From positions 524,835 through 544,540 of the forward strand of contig MU631314.1 of the NCBI GenBank assembly GCA_026770615.1: a stretch of DNA of 19,706 nt. The letters run 5' to 3'. Source of the stretch: Pavlovales sp. CCMP2436 (taxonomy: Eukaryota; Haptophyta; Pavlovophyceae; Pavlovales). A model generated the notes under the pieces. It had not been told where the DNA came from. It saw only the letters and a program-made list of their open reading frames with translations, and searched no databases. The position numbers and the translations under genes were made by a program. Numbering within the stretch: position 1 is the first letter of the stretch; every line of letters begins with the position of its first letter. This document shows, piece after piece, positions 1 to 8,695 of this stretch.

Positions 1-105
1 CCCCCCTTTCTACCAGGTTCCGTCCTGCGCCGCCTTCGTCCCGCCCTCCCCGCCGGACTTGCAACCCTCCCCTCCCCCCAACCTTTTTCGCTGACCCAGA
101 TCGCG

Positions 106-472
106 ATGCACTGGCAGCCCCTCTTGCTCGGTCTGATCGCGCTCGGGCAGCACGTGCGCGTCTTTGGAATCTGGCTGACCTGTGGAAATTGGCTTCAGGT
201 CGCGATCTGGTGTGTCCCTTGCGCTCTTATCTCGCTCGCACCTGCCGAGGCTCTCGTCCCCAGGCCCGCTCTAGCTTCCCACTCTTCACCACCTGCCCTC
301 AACTGCCCGCTACACCCCGCGTAGGTACGTCTTCCTCGCCTTTTTTGGCTGCCTCGGCTTCGCTGGCGACCTCGGCCTTGTCGCAGGCATCATTTGCCTC
401 GTGGCCGCGCTCGTCGCCTTCTGCGTCGCCTGCTTTGACCGTTCGGCCCCTTTCTCGCCACTTTACGGGTAG
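106..472 (+). CDS. Possible membrane-protein exons, unrecognised (partial)
   Basis: I do not recognise this gene. Two hydrophobic reading stretches lie close together in different frames. The first begins at ATG 106 and gives helix-like segments (LLLGLIALG, VFGIWLTCG, VAIWCVPCALISLA) before a stop near 324. The second, read from about 275 to the TAG at 470-472, contains FLAFFGCLGFAGDLGLVAGI followed by another hydrophobic run and ends in FSPLYG. They could be exons of one multi-pass membrane protein whose 5' part lies outside the window; an AG at 322-324 just before GTACGTC could be an acceptor. GC-rich base use agrees with coding, but no conserved motif fixes the frame, and this may be chance. 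Confidence 0.3.
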
Positions 473-989
473 AAGCAAGTACAGCCACCAGGGACGCTTG
501 TACCGCGCAGGAGCTTGGCAAGGGCGCGCGGCGCGTCGACAGGCACTCTACAAGTCGTTGATTGCAAGTACCGCCAGGTAAAGAACAGGGAATGGGCCAA
601 AGGAATCGTCGAGCTGAGCCCGCCGCCGAGCGGGGGAAAAAAAACGTTGCCCTCTCTGTTACGCAGTCATTATTAAGTATTTATCTCTCGACGCCAGCTT
701 GACCCCCTAGTTTTAATTATATTACTGATTAGTTTTAGCATGACATGCGGAACTATAGTTCTTACGACCAGCAAGTGCTGGTGATAACCAAGGATGAGGT
801 TCCTGGGAATGCCAACCAGGGGTTCCTAGATACCTTCATATTTTCGTTTTCAGATCGTAGAACAATAATTAAATCAAACCGCCCGCTGCAAGCGCCCCGC
901 CGCAGGCGCCCCGCCGCAGGCGTTAAGAAAATATCGGCACTTATAAAATTAAATTGAATAGATTTACACACATCACGTGTTGATATACA

Positions 990-1152
990 GGGGATCGCGG
1001 GCAATAAGAACGGCGCTTTTTGAGGCTGAGGCTGAGTTTCTTAGCGGATTACATACAAACAATTCTTAAAATTTCTATAATTACATACAAACAATGCAAA
1101 AAAAAGAGGCTCAGTTTCTTCACACGACGGTTTCTTATTACCTGCGATCTCC
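990..1152 (-). mobile_element. MITE-like element, copy A (163 bp)
   Basis: Its ends are an imperfect inverted repeat: GGGGATCGCGGGCAATAAGA at the left, and at 1132-1152 a sequence whose complement begins GGAGATCGCAGGTAATAAGA. Inner segments are also mirrored (GAGGCTGAGGCTGAGTTTCTTAG against GAGGCTCAGTTTCTTC). The reverse complement aligns along its full length with 9549-9710, so this is a dispersed family and not a chance hairpin. It encodes no protein. No convincing target-site duplication is visible: the flanks are TACA on the left and TGTA on the right. Confidence 0.8.
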
Positions 1153-1213
1153 TGTAGAGCCTCTCGGCTAATTCTTGTCTTGATAAAGCAGCGGTCCTGG
1201 CAAGATGTATTAC

Positions 1214-1374
1214 TGATAGAATTCAAGCTGGCGTCTGACTGTTCTGGATGTTGTGCTAGCCTGAGCGCTGCGTCGCCCATTGCCTGCTGCGTGCCTTAGT
1301 CGGCTGCATATATTAATGAAAGGGGGTTTGGGCTAGCGGTGTTTCAAGTTCAAGTCAAGCTTCGATTTTAGCGC
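1214..1374 (+). repeat. Two-block dispersed repeat, copy 1 (order X-Y)
   Basis: Block X (1214-1307) runs from TGATAGAATTCAAGCTGG to CCTTAGTCGGCTGC. Block Y (about 1314-1374) runs from AATGAAAGGGGGTTT through CAAGTTCAAGTCAAGCT to TTTTAGCGC. Both recur at 3828-4002 in the same orientation but in the order Y-X. Function unknown; no coding frame is shared between the copies. Confidence 0.75.
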
Positions 1375-1811
1375 ATATATAAACCTGCGGCGCTCGCCTG
1401 CGGCGCAACTCCTTTCCCTCCCCACCCCCCAGAACCCCCCCCCCCAACCCCCTCTCCAATCGTAGTTCGTAGATCGTATAAAACGTGCAAATTTCATTAA
1501 GCCTATCTTAGAAACACACAAATTGAATGACTGTCTTCGAAATTTATTTCGCTTGATGAATCCTCTCATTGTTGTCGGTTAATTTATCATAACGAAGATT
1601 CTTTTCAAGCATTGAGTCCGCCGTTCCAGCAGATCTTCAGCTGCGCTTGTGCTGCTTATTGACCACCACTGAAAAAAGGACCAGAATAGTTTTGAATAAT
1701 TTAGCTCAGAACTGATCTGCGCCAGCACACGGCGCGGGTAGATATAGTCTATATTTTTTTGCAATATTGCCAGCGAAGATTTTTTTTGCCGTATTTTTGC
1801 TATATATTGCA

Positions 1812-1879
1812 ATATTTACAGTGGTTTTTAACATTTAGGCCAATATATTTGCCATATTTACAGTGGGACGTCAGCCAAT
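1812..1879 (+). promoter_or_regulatory. Possible upstream promoter elements of the MsrA-like gene
   Basis: A 13-nt direct repeat ATATTTACAGTGG occurs at 1812-1824 and 1854-1866. It is followed by GACGTCA (1867-1873) and a CCAAT pentamer (1875-1879), about 205 bp before the predicted start at 2085. Such words resemble eukaryotic upstream elements, but they are short, the region is AT-rich, and no transcript start is known. Assignment is inference from position. Confidence 0.25.
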
Positions 1880-2084
1880 GTTAAAATCATTATATTGCCA
1901 AAAAGAGCAATATCTGGCCAATGGCAACTTAATGGCGTGGTTGAAAACTTGAAATACAATAAAAAAATTGGCGAGAGAACTCGGCGTTCGACGCGCGCCC
2001 TTGCTTCAAGCCACCGTCAAGCCCGTCGCCAAGCCGTTTCCCGGCACCGAGACCGCCCATCGCGAGCTCCGCTAGTTTTAAAAA

Positions 2085-4567
2085 ATGTCGGCGAAGGTAC
2101 TAGGCTCAATTCAACGCTCACGACTTGTCCTGGACGTCCAGTTGCTGGGCATGGTCTCCTCGTGCATGGTGCAGCCGCTCACGTCCGACGCCCTGTGCGG
2201 CACAGAGCTCTCCTTGCTCCGGCGCTGGGCCACGCGAGCGCTCGCGTTGGTGGTCTTCATGGTGGCGTTCAGCCTCTGCGACTTCAGCTCTTGGTCCAGG
2301 AGCGGGAGCAGGGGCGGGAGTCGCGTGCGCGCTGAGTTGGGCACGATGAACAGCACTTACTTCGGCTGCGGCTGCTTTTGGCACGTCCAGGCAAGTTCAG
2401 GCCCTTGCCGCATGCAAGTGGCACACTGCCTAGCAACACGCATGACCCCCCCCCCTCCTGGCACTTTCAGCACGATCTGGTTAGCCTTGTCGAACAGGAT
2501 ATCCTCTGGCGCGACGCGGACACGCTCACCGCTTTCACAGGCTACGCTGGCAGTGTGCGCACAGCAGCGAGCAGCGGCCATGTCTGCTACCACGGGGCTG
2601 ACTCGGACTATGGTGCGCTCGGGCACGCCGAGGTAGTGTCGCTCGACTTCCCGCCATCGCTCGCCGAAAAGGTGTGGGGCGAGAACGATTGTCTAACAAC
2701 TCGTGACAGCATACTAATTTGAATCCAGACTGGGCCGAATCCGGGGAACTGCCGAAGAAAGGCAGTTGCAAATATCTACAAAAACGCCCGGCCCCCGTAA
2801 ACGAGACCGTCTCCCAGTGGTGCAGCAACAACACACTGATACGCCTAGGACCGTTCCCGAGCACACGGATTGCGTCATCATCCCCTCGTCGTCGTCTGAG
2901 ATGATGCCCCCCCCCTTTTTTAAAGGTGGCGGACGTATTCTTTTCGAACACGTGCGTGAAGGGCAGGCGGCGTGACAGCCAGGATTGGGGCGCCGAGTAT
3001 CGCAGCCTCATTGGTACGCTTATAATACAAGGCGGTGACCTAGACACGACCCTTTCCCCAGCGTGATCTTGACGGTCCCGCTTCTGTCCCGTGTAAACAT
3101 TTCTAAAAGCACCTGGCCGCGTAAACGGTCTCCTCGTCCCCCTGGGTGCAACAACAACACGCTAATAAGCCTAAGACCGATCCCAAGCACACGGAGAGCG
3201 TCATCACTAAACCCCCCATTATTTATTATTTTATTATTTTAATTGCGCAGGCTTGCCCGGAGGACTAGAGTCGGACATGGGCCAAAGTTTCGCTTCGGTC
3301 GCCGCCAAGCGTGGCGTCACGCTGCGCGCGGGGCGCGGCGGCGACGAAGACGCGCACGGTAATTTCCCTCCATATAACACACCCCCCCCGAATGGAAATT
3401 AGTGTTCATGCGCGTATCGGAAGGGTTCCCCCGATCTGAGTGCTTTTTAAAAATTACTTCAAAAAAATGGGGCAGCAGACAGTATTTGAGTATTTTTCAA
3501 CGCTCGGCCCATCCAGGAGCGGACGTAAATCCAGAAATTCACGCATTTATACTAACAATCCAAATATCAGGACTGATGTCTGACGTCGATCAAGTCTGTG
3601 GGTGAACACCTCCTGTTGAACACTGCTGAGCCGCTAATATAGTTCTGTGATTATTATAATCGGCTCAGCAGTTTGCAACAGGTCTGGGTCTGGGCGCTTT
3701 GCATGCCAACACGTAGTTGAGAATGCATTGGGTGGAAGTCGTAGCCGAGACTACAGACCCCCCCCCCCCTCCCACACTCCTACACATGCATATGCACATC
3801 TATAATAATAAATAAATATATATATATAATGAAGGGGGTTTCGGGCTGGCGGTTTTTAAGTTCAAGTCAAGCTGATCTTAGCGCTCCGACGCAGGCTTCT
3901 ATATTTATGATAGGAATTCAAGCTGGCATCTGACAGTCCCGAAAGTTGTGTTGGTCTGAGCGCTGAGTCGCCCATTGCCTTTTGCATGCCTTAGTCGGCT
4001 GCGCTGGCTTGGGCGCCACCGTGCATGCCGATGGATCTCCGGTAGTGTGCCCGGGCAAGGGCGGTTAAGGAGATGCTCTATTGGGTATTAAAAAAAAAAA
4101 AAAAAGGTATATATTACTTATAGGGATGTAAGCTGGCTCTGATTTTTCTGAAATATACATTAGCGGCTCAGCATAGTTCAACAGATGGTGTTCACTCACA
4201 AACATCGTCGACGTCAGACATCAGTCCTGGCAGCAGGGGTGGTAGAGGTGAAGTTGGTGACGATGTCGTAGCAGATGCCATAGCCAACCCCCCTCCCCCC
4301 CCCGCAACACACACACACACACCACCACCACCACCCCAAGGGTGTACACCCTTGACCACCCCCTCCACAACGCTCACGTCCATCTCCATAATGCAATCAG
4401 GCGTCGTGTGGGTGATGGACGCGACGGTATTTCGATTTCATCAGGCTGAGATCTACCACCAGTTCCACGACGACATGTCCGAATACTACGGCCGGGCCTA
4501 CAACGGGCTGCGCAGCACACTCGCGGCCTCGGGCCACCTCAAGCCGACTGGGTGCCCTCGCGACTAA
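2085..4567 (+). CDS. MsrA-like peptide methionine sulfoxide reductase, five exons, 289 aa
   Basis: Predicted to reduce methionine-S-sulfoxide in proteins. Exons: 2085-2390, 2471-2671, 2926-3013, 3251-3358, 4401-4567; all joins keep frame (two fall after the first base of a glycine codon). Residues about 50-65 form a hydrophobic helix, suggesting a signal anchor or targeting leader. The catalytic motif is FGCGCFWHVQ with Cys97. Downstream are TGYAG, CYHGADSDYGALGHAEVV (GHAE at 153-156), RRRDSQDWGAEYRSLIG (186-199), LPGG (200-203), and FHQAEIYHQFHDD (247-259). GCFW, GHAE and D-x-G-x-x-YRS are MsrA signatures; the C-terminal YHQFHDD block is, as I recall, typical of an algal MsrA-like branch. 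Intron 1 is GC-AG, the others GT-AG. Introns 2-4 carry repeats. The start is the first ATG of the open frame; N-terminal extent is less certain than the domain. A C-terminal GCP (285-287) may hold a resolving cysteine. Confidence 0.9.
2391..2470 (+). other. GC-AG intron 1 of the MsrA-like gene (80 nt)
   Basis: The donor reads CAG|GCAAGT, the usual context of the minor GC donor class, and the acceptor is CTTTCAG|CAC. A 10-C run (2446-2455) lies in the pyrimidine tract. Removing it joins Gln102 to His103 in frame and rebuilds the GCFWHVQ...GYAG arrangement expected of the family. Confidence 0.85.
2769..2880 (+). repeat. Intron 2 repeat, copy 1 of an introner-like pair
   Basis: This lies inside intron 2 (2672-2925) and aligns with 3093-3206 in intron 3. 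Shared words include GTAAACG, GCAACAACAC, ACCG.TCCC.AGCACACGGA and GCGTCATCA. Similarity is roughly three quarters by eye. Both copies sit in the 3' part of their introns, in the same orientation and next to a pyrimidine-rich acceptor, as expected if the two introns descend from one mobile intron. Confidence 0.75.
3093..3206 (+). repeat. Intron 3 repeat, copy 2 of the introner-like pair
   Basis: Diverged direct copy of 2769-2880, within intron 3 (3014-3250, GT-AG, 237 nt). It is followed by an AT-rich segment and the acceptor TTGCGCAG|GC. The intron splits a glycine codon of the YRSLIG-LPGG motif. Confidence 0.75.
3568..4229. mobile_element. Element bounded by 71-bp inverted repeats inside intron 4
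   Basis: The left arm 3568-3638 and the complement of the right arm 4159-4229 differ at about 9 of 71 positions. Both begin CAGGACTGATGTCTGACGTC and end GCTGAGCCGCTAAT. Similarity stops sharply at the outer CAGGACTG. Read inward, each arm encodes LMSDVD-x-VC-x followed by TGA, each preceded by an AG, so the arms could be two inverted copies of the last exon plus 3' UTR of an unknown gene. Between them are a hairpin (about 3626-3671, stem TGCTGAGCCG/CGGCTCAGCA) and the Y2-X2 repeat. No target-site duplication is evident. Confidence 0.65.
3828..4002 (+). repeat. Two-block dispersed repeat, copy 2 (order Y-X)
   Basis: Block Y2 (about 3828-3884) and block X2 (3908-4002) match Y1 and X1 at 1214-1374 in the same orientation but in exchanged order. 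The simplest reading is that both copies were cut at different points from a tandem array with an X-Y unit. The copies have diverged by substitutions and small indels. Confidence 0.75.
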
Positions 4568-4719
4568 CGGTCCCCTGATTCAGACTGGCGCCGCGTGGGT
4601 CGCGCGGCTGTCATTCGAGCTACAATTCTGTGTACATCGTAACGTTACTTTAAACTGAACTTTGCTGTTTAGCAAAGCTCGAACAGTGTCGCCGCTTGGA
4701 AACTGAACCGGTCCGCGTC

Positions 4720-4755
<36 letters not shown>

Positions 4756-5062
4756 CAAATTGAAAATTTCTATTAGCGCGGCTCATTAGCAGTTTTCAAC
4801 GGAAGAACCATGTTCTGACAAGGGTGGATTCGACTTTCAGCTTTAGCCTCCTGGAGGGCCCCGCCAGCTAGGCGAAGAAATAGTTTAGTCTTTCTTTCGC
4901 AAATTTTTGGGGGCTAATCTGTAATCAAGTTTCCGCAGGCTAAAAAGACGCGCTCGGGCTAAAACATCGATGAGCGGACACGGTTGCTTTCGCCTCAGCC
5001 CCGCCGCCACGCAGTCGGCCTACGGCCGACGGCGAAAGAATCAAGTTTTCAAGATAATAATA
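4568..5062. other. Spacer after the MsrA-like gene, no gene seen
   Basis: Contains the probable 3' end of the MsrA-like transcript, a trinucleotide microsatellite (4720-4755), mixed-composition sequence without a convincing frame, and a hairpin directly before the transposon (4987-5038: outer stem CTTTCGCC/GGCGAAAG, inner stem GTCGGCC/GGCCGAC). Confidence 0.6.
4720..4755. repeat. (TTA)n microsatellite, 12 units
   Basis: Twelve uninterrupted copies of a TTA/ATT trinucleotide, 36 bp, in the spacer between the MsrA-like gene and the transposon. Confidence 0.95.
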
Positions 5063-5281
5063 GGCTATGGCCCGGCTCTTAGAAAAGGCGTAACGTACGG
5101 GGATTATCCGTGGGCCCCCGGGGGCCCCGTGGGCCCCCGGGCTATGTGACAAGTTAGTTATATGTTAGTCACATAGACGCCTCCGGCGGGGCCCCCGGGG
5201 GCCCTGCGGGGCTTTCTAAGAGCCGGGCTATGGCTCAGGTCACCCCCGGACAACTCTCCAATGGGCGAAGACCATTCAACC
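5063..5281 (+). repeat. Left terminal inverted repeat, split by the nested element
   Basis: The outer 8 bp (5063-5070) and the remainder (5234-5281) together mirror 8696-8740. The break is exactly at the nested element, whose 6-bp duplication CTATGG repeats part of the terminal repeat. Confidence 0.85.
5071..5227. mobile_element. Nested 157-bp MITE-like element with 15-bp perfect TIRs
   Basis: It begins CCCGGCTCTTAGAAA and ends with the exact complement (5213-5227). It is flanked by CTATGG at 5065-5070 and 5228-5233, a 6-bp target-site duplication. The interior is a set of GC-rich palindromes (GGGCCCCCGGGGGCCC types) around a hairpin with 9-bp arms CTATGTGAC (5142-5150) and GTCACATAG (5168-5176). 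It encodes nothing. The uninterrupted terminal repeat at 8696-8740 shows the empty site. Confidence 0.88.
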
Positions 5282-5483
5282 GGGTTGAGAGCATTCCTGA
5301 AGGGCTATGCCAAAATTTGAAGTATTTATTAGTCGGTCTCGACGAGCTCTACTTTATTTATTTTTCAAAATCTCTGTAAGTTTTCATGGGCGGGCCAGGG
5401 ATCAATAACTAACGTGCGCCGATTTTAAACATGTTTTGAACCGTTTTTAAAACCCTTCCATCGCTCTGCATCCGGGCGCCGCG

Positions 5484-8471
5484 ATGTCGCTCCGCTGGCC
5501 GGAGCCGCTCGAAGAGCTCGTCGGCACAAGCGTTGATGACCTCCTGGTGCCCTTGCGCAAGGTGGACAATGTCTTCTCTGTGGAGACAGAGGGGCGCGCA
5601 GGCGCGCGCGAGTACGTCCAGGTGTCGCTCGGCTGCTGCAGGGCGGTGGACCCAACGAAGCAGATGCAGCTCAAGTGCAATACCTCGACTACGCGTCCGT
5701 CGCTGCAGCATGCGATCGTGCAGCTCGTCAACGAGCTGCACGCAACGCACCGCTGCCGGGCGCAGCTCGAACCCGAGCCTGCGCCGCCCGAGCCGGTGCC
5801 GCCCGAGCTGCTGCCGCGCTTGTCGCGCGCGCGCTCGGAGTCGGTCGGGCCTCCGCCGCTGTCGCGGGCGCGCACCGAGGATGACGCAGGCGACATCTGG
5901 AAGACGTGAGATGTGAGCGATTTCAAGCGGCAAGAACAAACGTGGCGCGCGCGCGCTGATGTGTCGATCGATGCAGGCAACGTTGGCGACGCGTGCGACG
6001 CGCGGCAGCGCTGAGTTGGGCTTAACCACCCGCGCACGGGTGTGCTCGCATCGCTGCGTTACCACGCCGCCGGCTCGGCTGAGCGCGTTGTCGATCTCAT
6101 AGTCGGTGCTGTGACGTCGTTCGGCGTCGGCGAGCGAGTCCTCGAGAGGCTCGAGGCGCTCGTGCCCGAGCGCGCGGCTAGTGGAGACGACGCGGCGGAG
6201 ACTGCGCTCTGCATTGTGTCGAGGGCGCGCGAGGCCCTCTCCGAGCTCAAGGAGTGCCAGACGGAGGCGCAGCGCGGCGAGTACTACGCCGCGCTCTGCG
6301 TACTCTCCCCAGGAGCGGTGGTCGAGCGAGAGACGGGAGGCATGGGGCGGCGGGTGAAGGCAGCGCTCGGCCTGCACCGATCGAACGCAGTGTTCGACGA
6401 ATGCCGAAAGATCCACGCAGCTTTTGACGCCTCGGTCTGGCGCAAGGGGGAGCCGATCGCTGTGGGCGATAGCGTGCTGACGCGGAGCTCCACAGTCGCG
6501 GACGTGGTGCGCGAGCTCGCCCCGATTCCTCTTGCACTGTCGAGTACACGGCGGAGGGCGTGAGCACGCTGATTGCGTACAAGCACGCTGGCCGCCCGAC
6601 AAAGGGTGTGCGCTCTGCTGCCGCGCTGATCAGCGCGCCCGCCGAGGAAGCCACAGTGGCCGGGTTGTCTGGGCGGGCTGCTGGGGTCAGTGGGACTCGT
6701 CAGTTCGCGGTCCTCCGGCGACCACCTGTTCGGCTAGCGCCTTCTGCGCGCGCCGAGCGGAAAGATAAGCCTTCCGCTGCTGACGTGGCCGAAGTACACG
6801 CCTTCTTCTACGACAACGGTGCCGTCAGCCCGTGCACGCCCGACCGCGTGAGAAGACGCTTCGGCCCCAACCTTTGACAAGTCGCGCAGGGGCTGGTCGC
6901 GATGCAGACTATGGACGCACTCTTCTCGCAGTTCCAGACCGAGAACGTCCTCTGCGGCACGGCGCTCAGCTATTCATCCTTTAAAAAGCTCGCGCCGTGG
7001 AACCTCCGGCGCATCAAATGCGAGACATGTTTGTGCCGTACTTGCGAACAGTACAAATTCAGCGGCTCCGGATGGTGCTCGTCCATACTTGCGAACAGTA
7101 CAAATTCAGCGACTACTTCGCCACGGTCTCCTCCGCGGCCGCAGCACTCGGCGAGGGCGGGTTCTACACGGTCGAAAAGCCGGACGGCGAGCGCGTTGAG
7201 GTGCAACGCCACCTGCTGCGCCACCGCTCTATTAAAACAATCGCCTACGGCTGCATCACCAACGACAAACACCACAACGGCGCAGCTTCACAGCATCTCA
7301 TTAACAAGGTGATCGTCGACGTGCACGCTGCGTACGACAGCACCGAGCACTTCCACACGATCGGCGTGCACTCGGACAACGCGACGCACTTCAAGTTGAC
7401 CCGCATGTTGTTCTGATGGTCGCACACGCGCAACATCTTCGAGTGGCTCCGGATGGTGCTCGTCCGCTTCGGAGCGCCAGGCCATTGCAAGGGCGTATGG
7501 AACGGGCTGGGCGCGGTGCTCAAGCGTTGTGTGCTCAGCGCCATCACCAATGGCAAGGCCCTAACGGAGTCGGGCAAGATCACGACTGACCTGGAGGCGC
7601 GCGAGCACCTCGCGAAGCATTTCATGTCGGAGGCGTGGACCAAGTCGCACGAGTCCAAGGTCGTCAGCGAGATCAAGATCGTGCACTCGCCGCGCGAGGC
7701 GATCGAGACCGAGCGGCAGCGCGGTGCAGCGAGCAATTTCAGCGGCGCGGATGGCATCTCAGGCACGTACGAGTACCTAGCGCTGACGCACAAGTTGATC
7801 GCGGCGCGCACTTTCGGCTGCTGGTGCGAGTACTGCTGGGAGTGCGTGTGCGATGGGGGCATGGGCTCGACGTGCCCGAGCCCCGCCGTAGGCTGCGGAA
7901 GGCCGATGTGCAAGTGGGTCGAGCAGGAGCTGCGCCAGATCGACGAGCGCACAGTGCAGAAGACGCGCACGACCGCGCAGGCGGTGGGCAAAGTGTTTGC
8001 GAAGAAGCTGCACCAGGGGACTGGGTGGTCGCGCAGGCGCGCGAGGGCGGGCGCGGGCGGGGGGCAGGAGATCGGTACTGGATTGGGCAGGGTGCCGACG
8101 CAGGCGACGGCTCGTGCATCATCAAAGAGTTCACACACGGCGGCGGCAAGCTCGAGCAGACCACCTTCACCAAGGGCGACACCGCGCTCGCGGTCAAGTG
8201 GTTTGAACGCCACCCTGCCGACCCCGAGGGCATGCATTTCGTCGAGTGGGACCCTGTGACTGCCGGCAACGACCCCAACGGCCGCTTTGTCCTCAAGTCG
8301 ACCGAGGTGCGCGCCGTCAACGTAAAGCTCAACGTGGTCCCGCCCGTTGGTCGGCCGCTTGTCGTCAGTCGGGCGCGCCGGTCGGGCGTGCAGCCGCGCG
8401 CGCCCGAGGCGCCGACGATCTGGGAGCTCCCCAGCAAAGCTCACGGCGAGATTCTCGCCACTCTGTGGTGA
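5484..8471 (+). pseudogene. Broken transposase-like gene (DDE-type family, HGKG-type motif) of the TIR transposon
   Basis: Coding remnants run through several frames. 5484-5909: N-terminal part with basic/proline-rich tail. 6042-6560: helical region (RYHAAGSAERVVDLIVGAV...), shifting frame near 6530 and continuing to about 7040 with an in-frame TGA at 6875. Around 7000 is KLAPWNLRRIKCETCLCRTC, a Cys motif. A 47-bp duplication at 7064-7110 shifts the frame. Then follow VHSDNATHFK (D-N-x-x-HFK), a TGA at 7414, FGAPGHCKGVWNGLGAVLKR, and a Cys-rich cluster (CWCEYCWECVC). A shift near 8025 leads to a basic/BAH-like C-terminal part (DRYWIGQGADAGDG, KWFERHPADPEGMHFVEWDP) ending in TGA at 8469-8471. 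I recall intact relatives in marine protists with HGKGVWDG where this copy has HCKGVWNG. The family name is uncertain; inactivity is clear. Confidence 0.75.
7040..7110 (+). repeat. 24-bp direct repeat with 23-bp filler (47-bp duplication)
   Basis: A 24-nt word starting ACTTGCGAACAGTAC occurs at 7040-7063 and 7087-7110. The 23 bases between them begin GGCTCCGGATGGTGCTCGTC, which recurs as a 21-nt identical copy (ending in a further C) at 7445-7465 of the same gene. Removing 47 bp restores the frame across the junction. Confidence 0.85.
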
Positions 8472-8695
8472 TGGACGCTGCTGGTGAGCACCTTGCACGC
8501 GGCGCGAGTTCGTCACGCACCTTGATTTAAGCTCCGCAGTACTGTCGCATGTAATTTTAACACTTTTCATATGTAATTTTAATAGTGCAAGTTAGTTAAC
8601 GGGATTTGAGTATCTCGGAAAAAGAAGTGGGAAGCCAATTTTTTAGCATTGTTGAGGAGATCCTGGCCACTTTTCGCGTTTGGCTTCGCGAATTA

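Larger units (their letters stand above)
473..2084. other. Intergenic/promoter stretch with repeats, no supported gene
   Basis: This is mostly AT-rich spacer. It holds a small GC-rich palindromic cluster near 888-922 (a 15-bp unit repeated twice), MITE copy A (990-1152), repeat blocks X1 and Y1 (1214-1374), a pyrimidine/C-rich tract (about 1410-1450 with an 11-C run at 1435-1445), and an AT-rich stretch (1740-1880) with repeated short words before the MsrA-like gene. Short open frames on both strands here lack the strong third-position GC seen in the real exons, so none is called. Confidence 0.6.
3359..4400 (+). other. Intron 4 of the MsrA-like gene (1042 nt), filled with repeats
   Basis: Donor ACG|GTAATT and acceptor AATCAG|GCG join exons within a glycine codon. 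The intron contains the 71-bp inverted-repeat arms (3568-3638 and 4159-4229), a hairpin, AT and C tracts (8 C at 3382-3389, 12 C at 3758-3769, C6-T-C9 at 4288-4303), an A-run near 4090, a CA/CAC microsatellite near 4306-4334, and blocks Y2 and X2. It is four to thirteen times longer than the gene's other introns, consistent with insertion of foreign DNA. Confidence 0.8.

Noticed and set aside
1895..2335. 146-codon + frame overlapping exon 1 of the MsrA-like gene
   Set aside because: Different frame, Arg/His-rich, no motif; the frame from 2085 leads into the catalytic GCFW motif.
3402..3605. 67-codon + frame ending LMSDVDQVCG as an independent gene
   Set aside because: It lies within intron 4 of the MsrA-like gene, lacks coding bias before the repeat arm, and only its end is shared with the inverted copy.
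4306..4334. CA/CAC-rich tract as a CRISPR or telomere-like array
   Set aside because: Simple microsatellite without spaced repeats; it lies in the pyrimidine-rich end of intron 4.
4580..4786. Asn-rich - strand frame
   Set aside because: The poly-Asn run is just the (TTA)n microsatellite read in antisense.
5071..5227. tRNA or structured RNA gene
   Set aside because: The perfect terminal repeats and 6-bp target duplication explain it as an insertion; no cloverleaf or T-arm is seen.
5409..6602. A 397-codon open frame on the - strand
   Set aside because: It is antisense to the transposase-like gene remnants, Arg/His-rich with no motif, and is explained by G/C third-position bias of the opposite strand.
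7245..8570. A 441-codon open frame on the - strand
   Set aside because: No recognisable domain; opposite to conserved transposase-like blocks.
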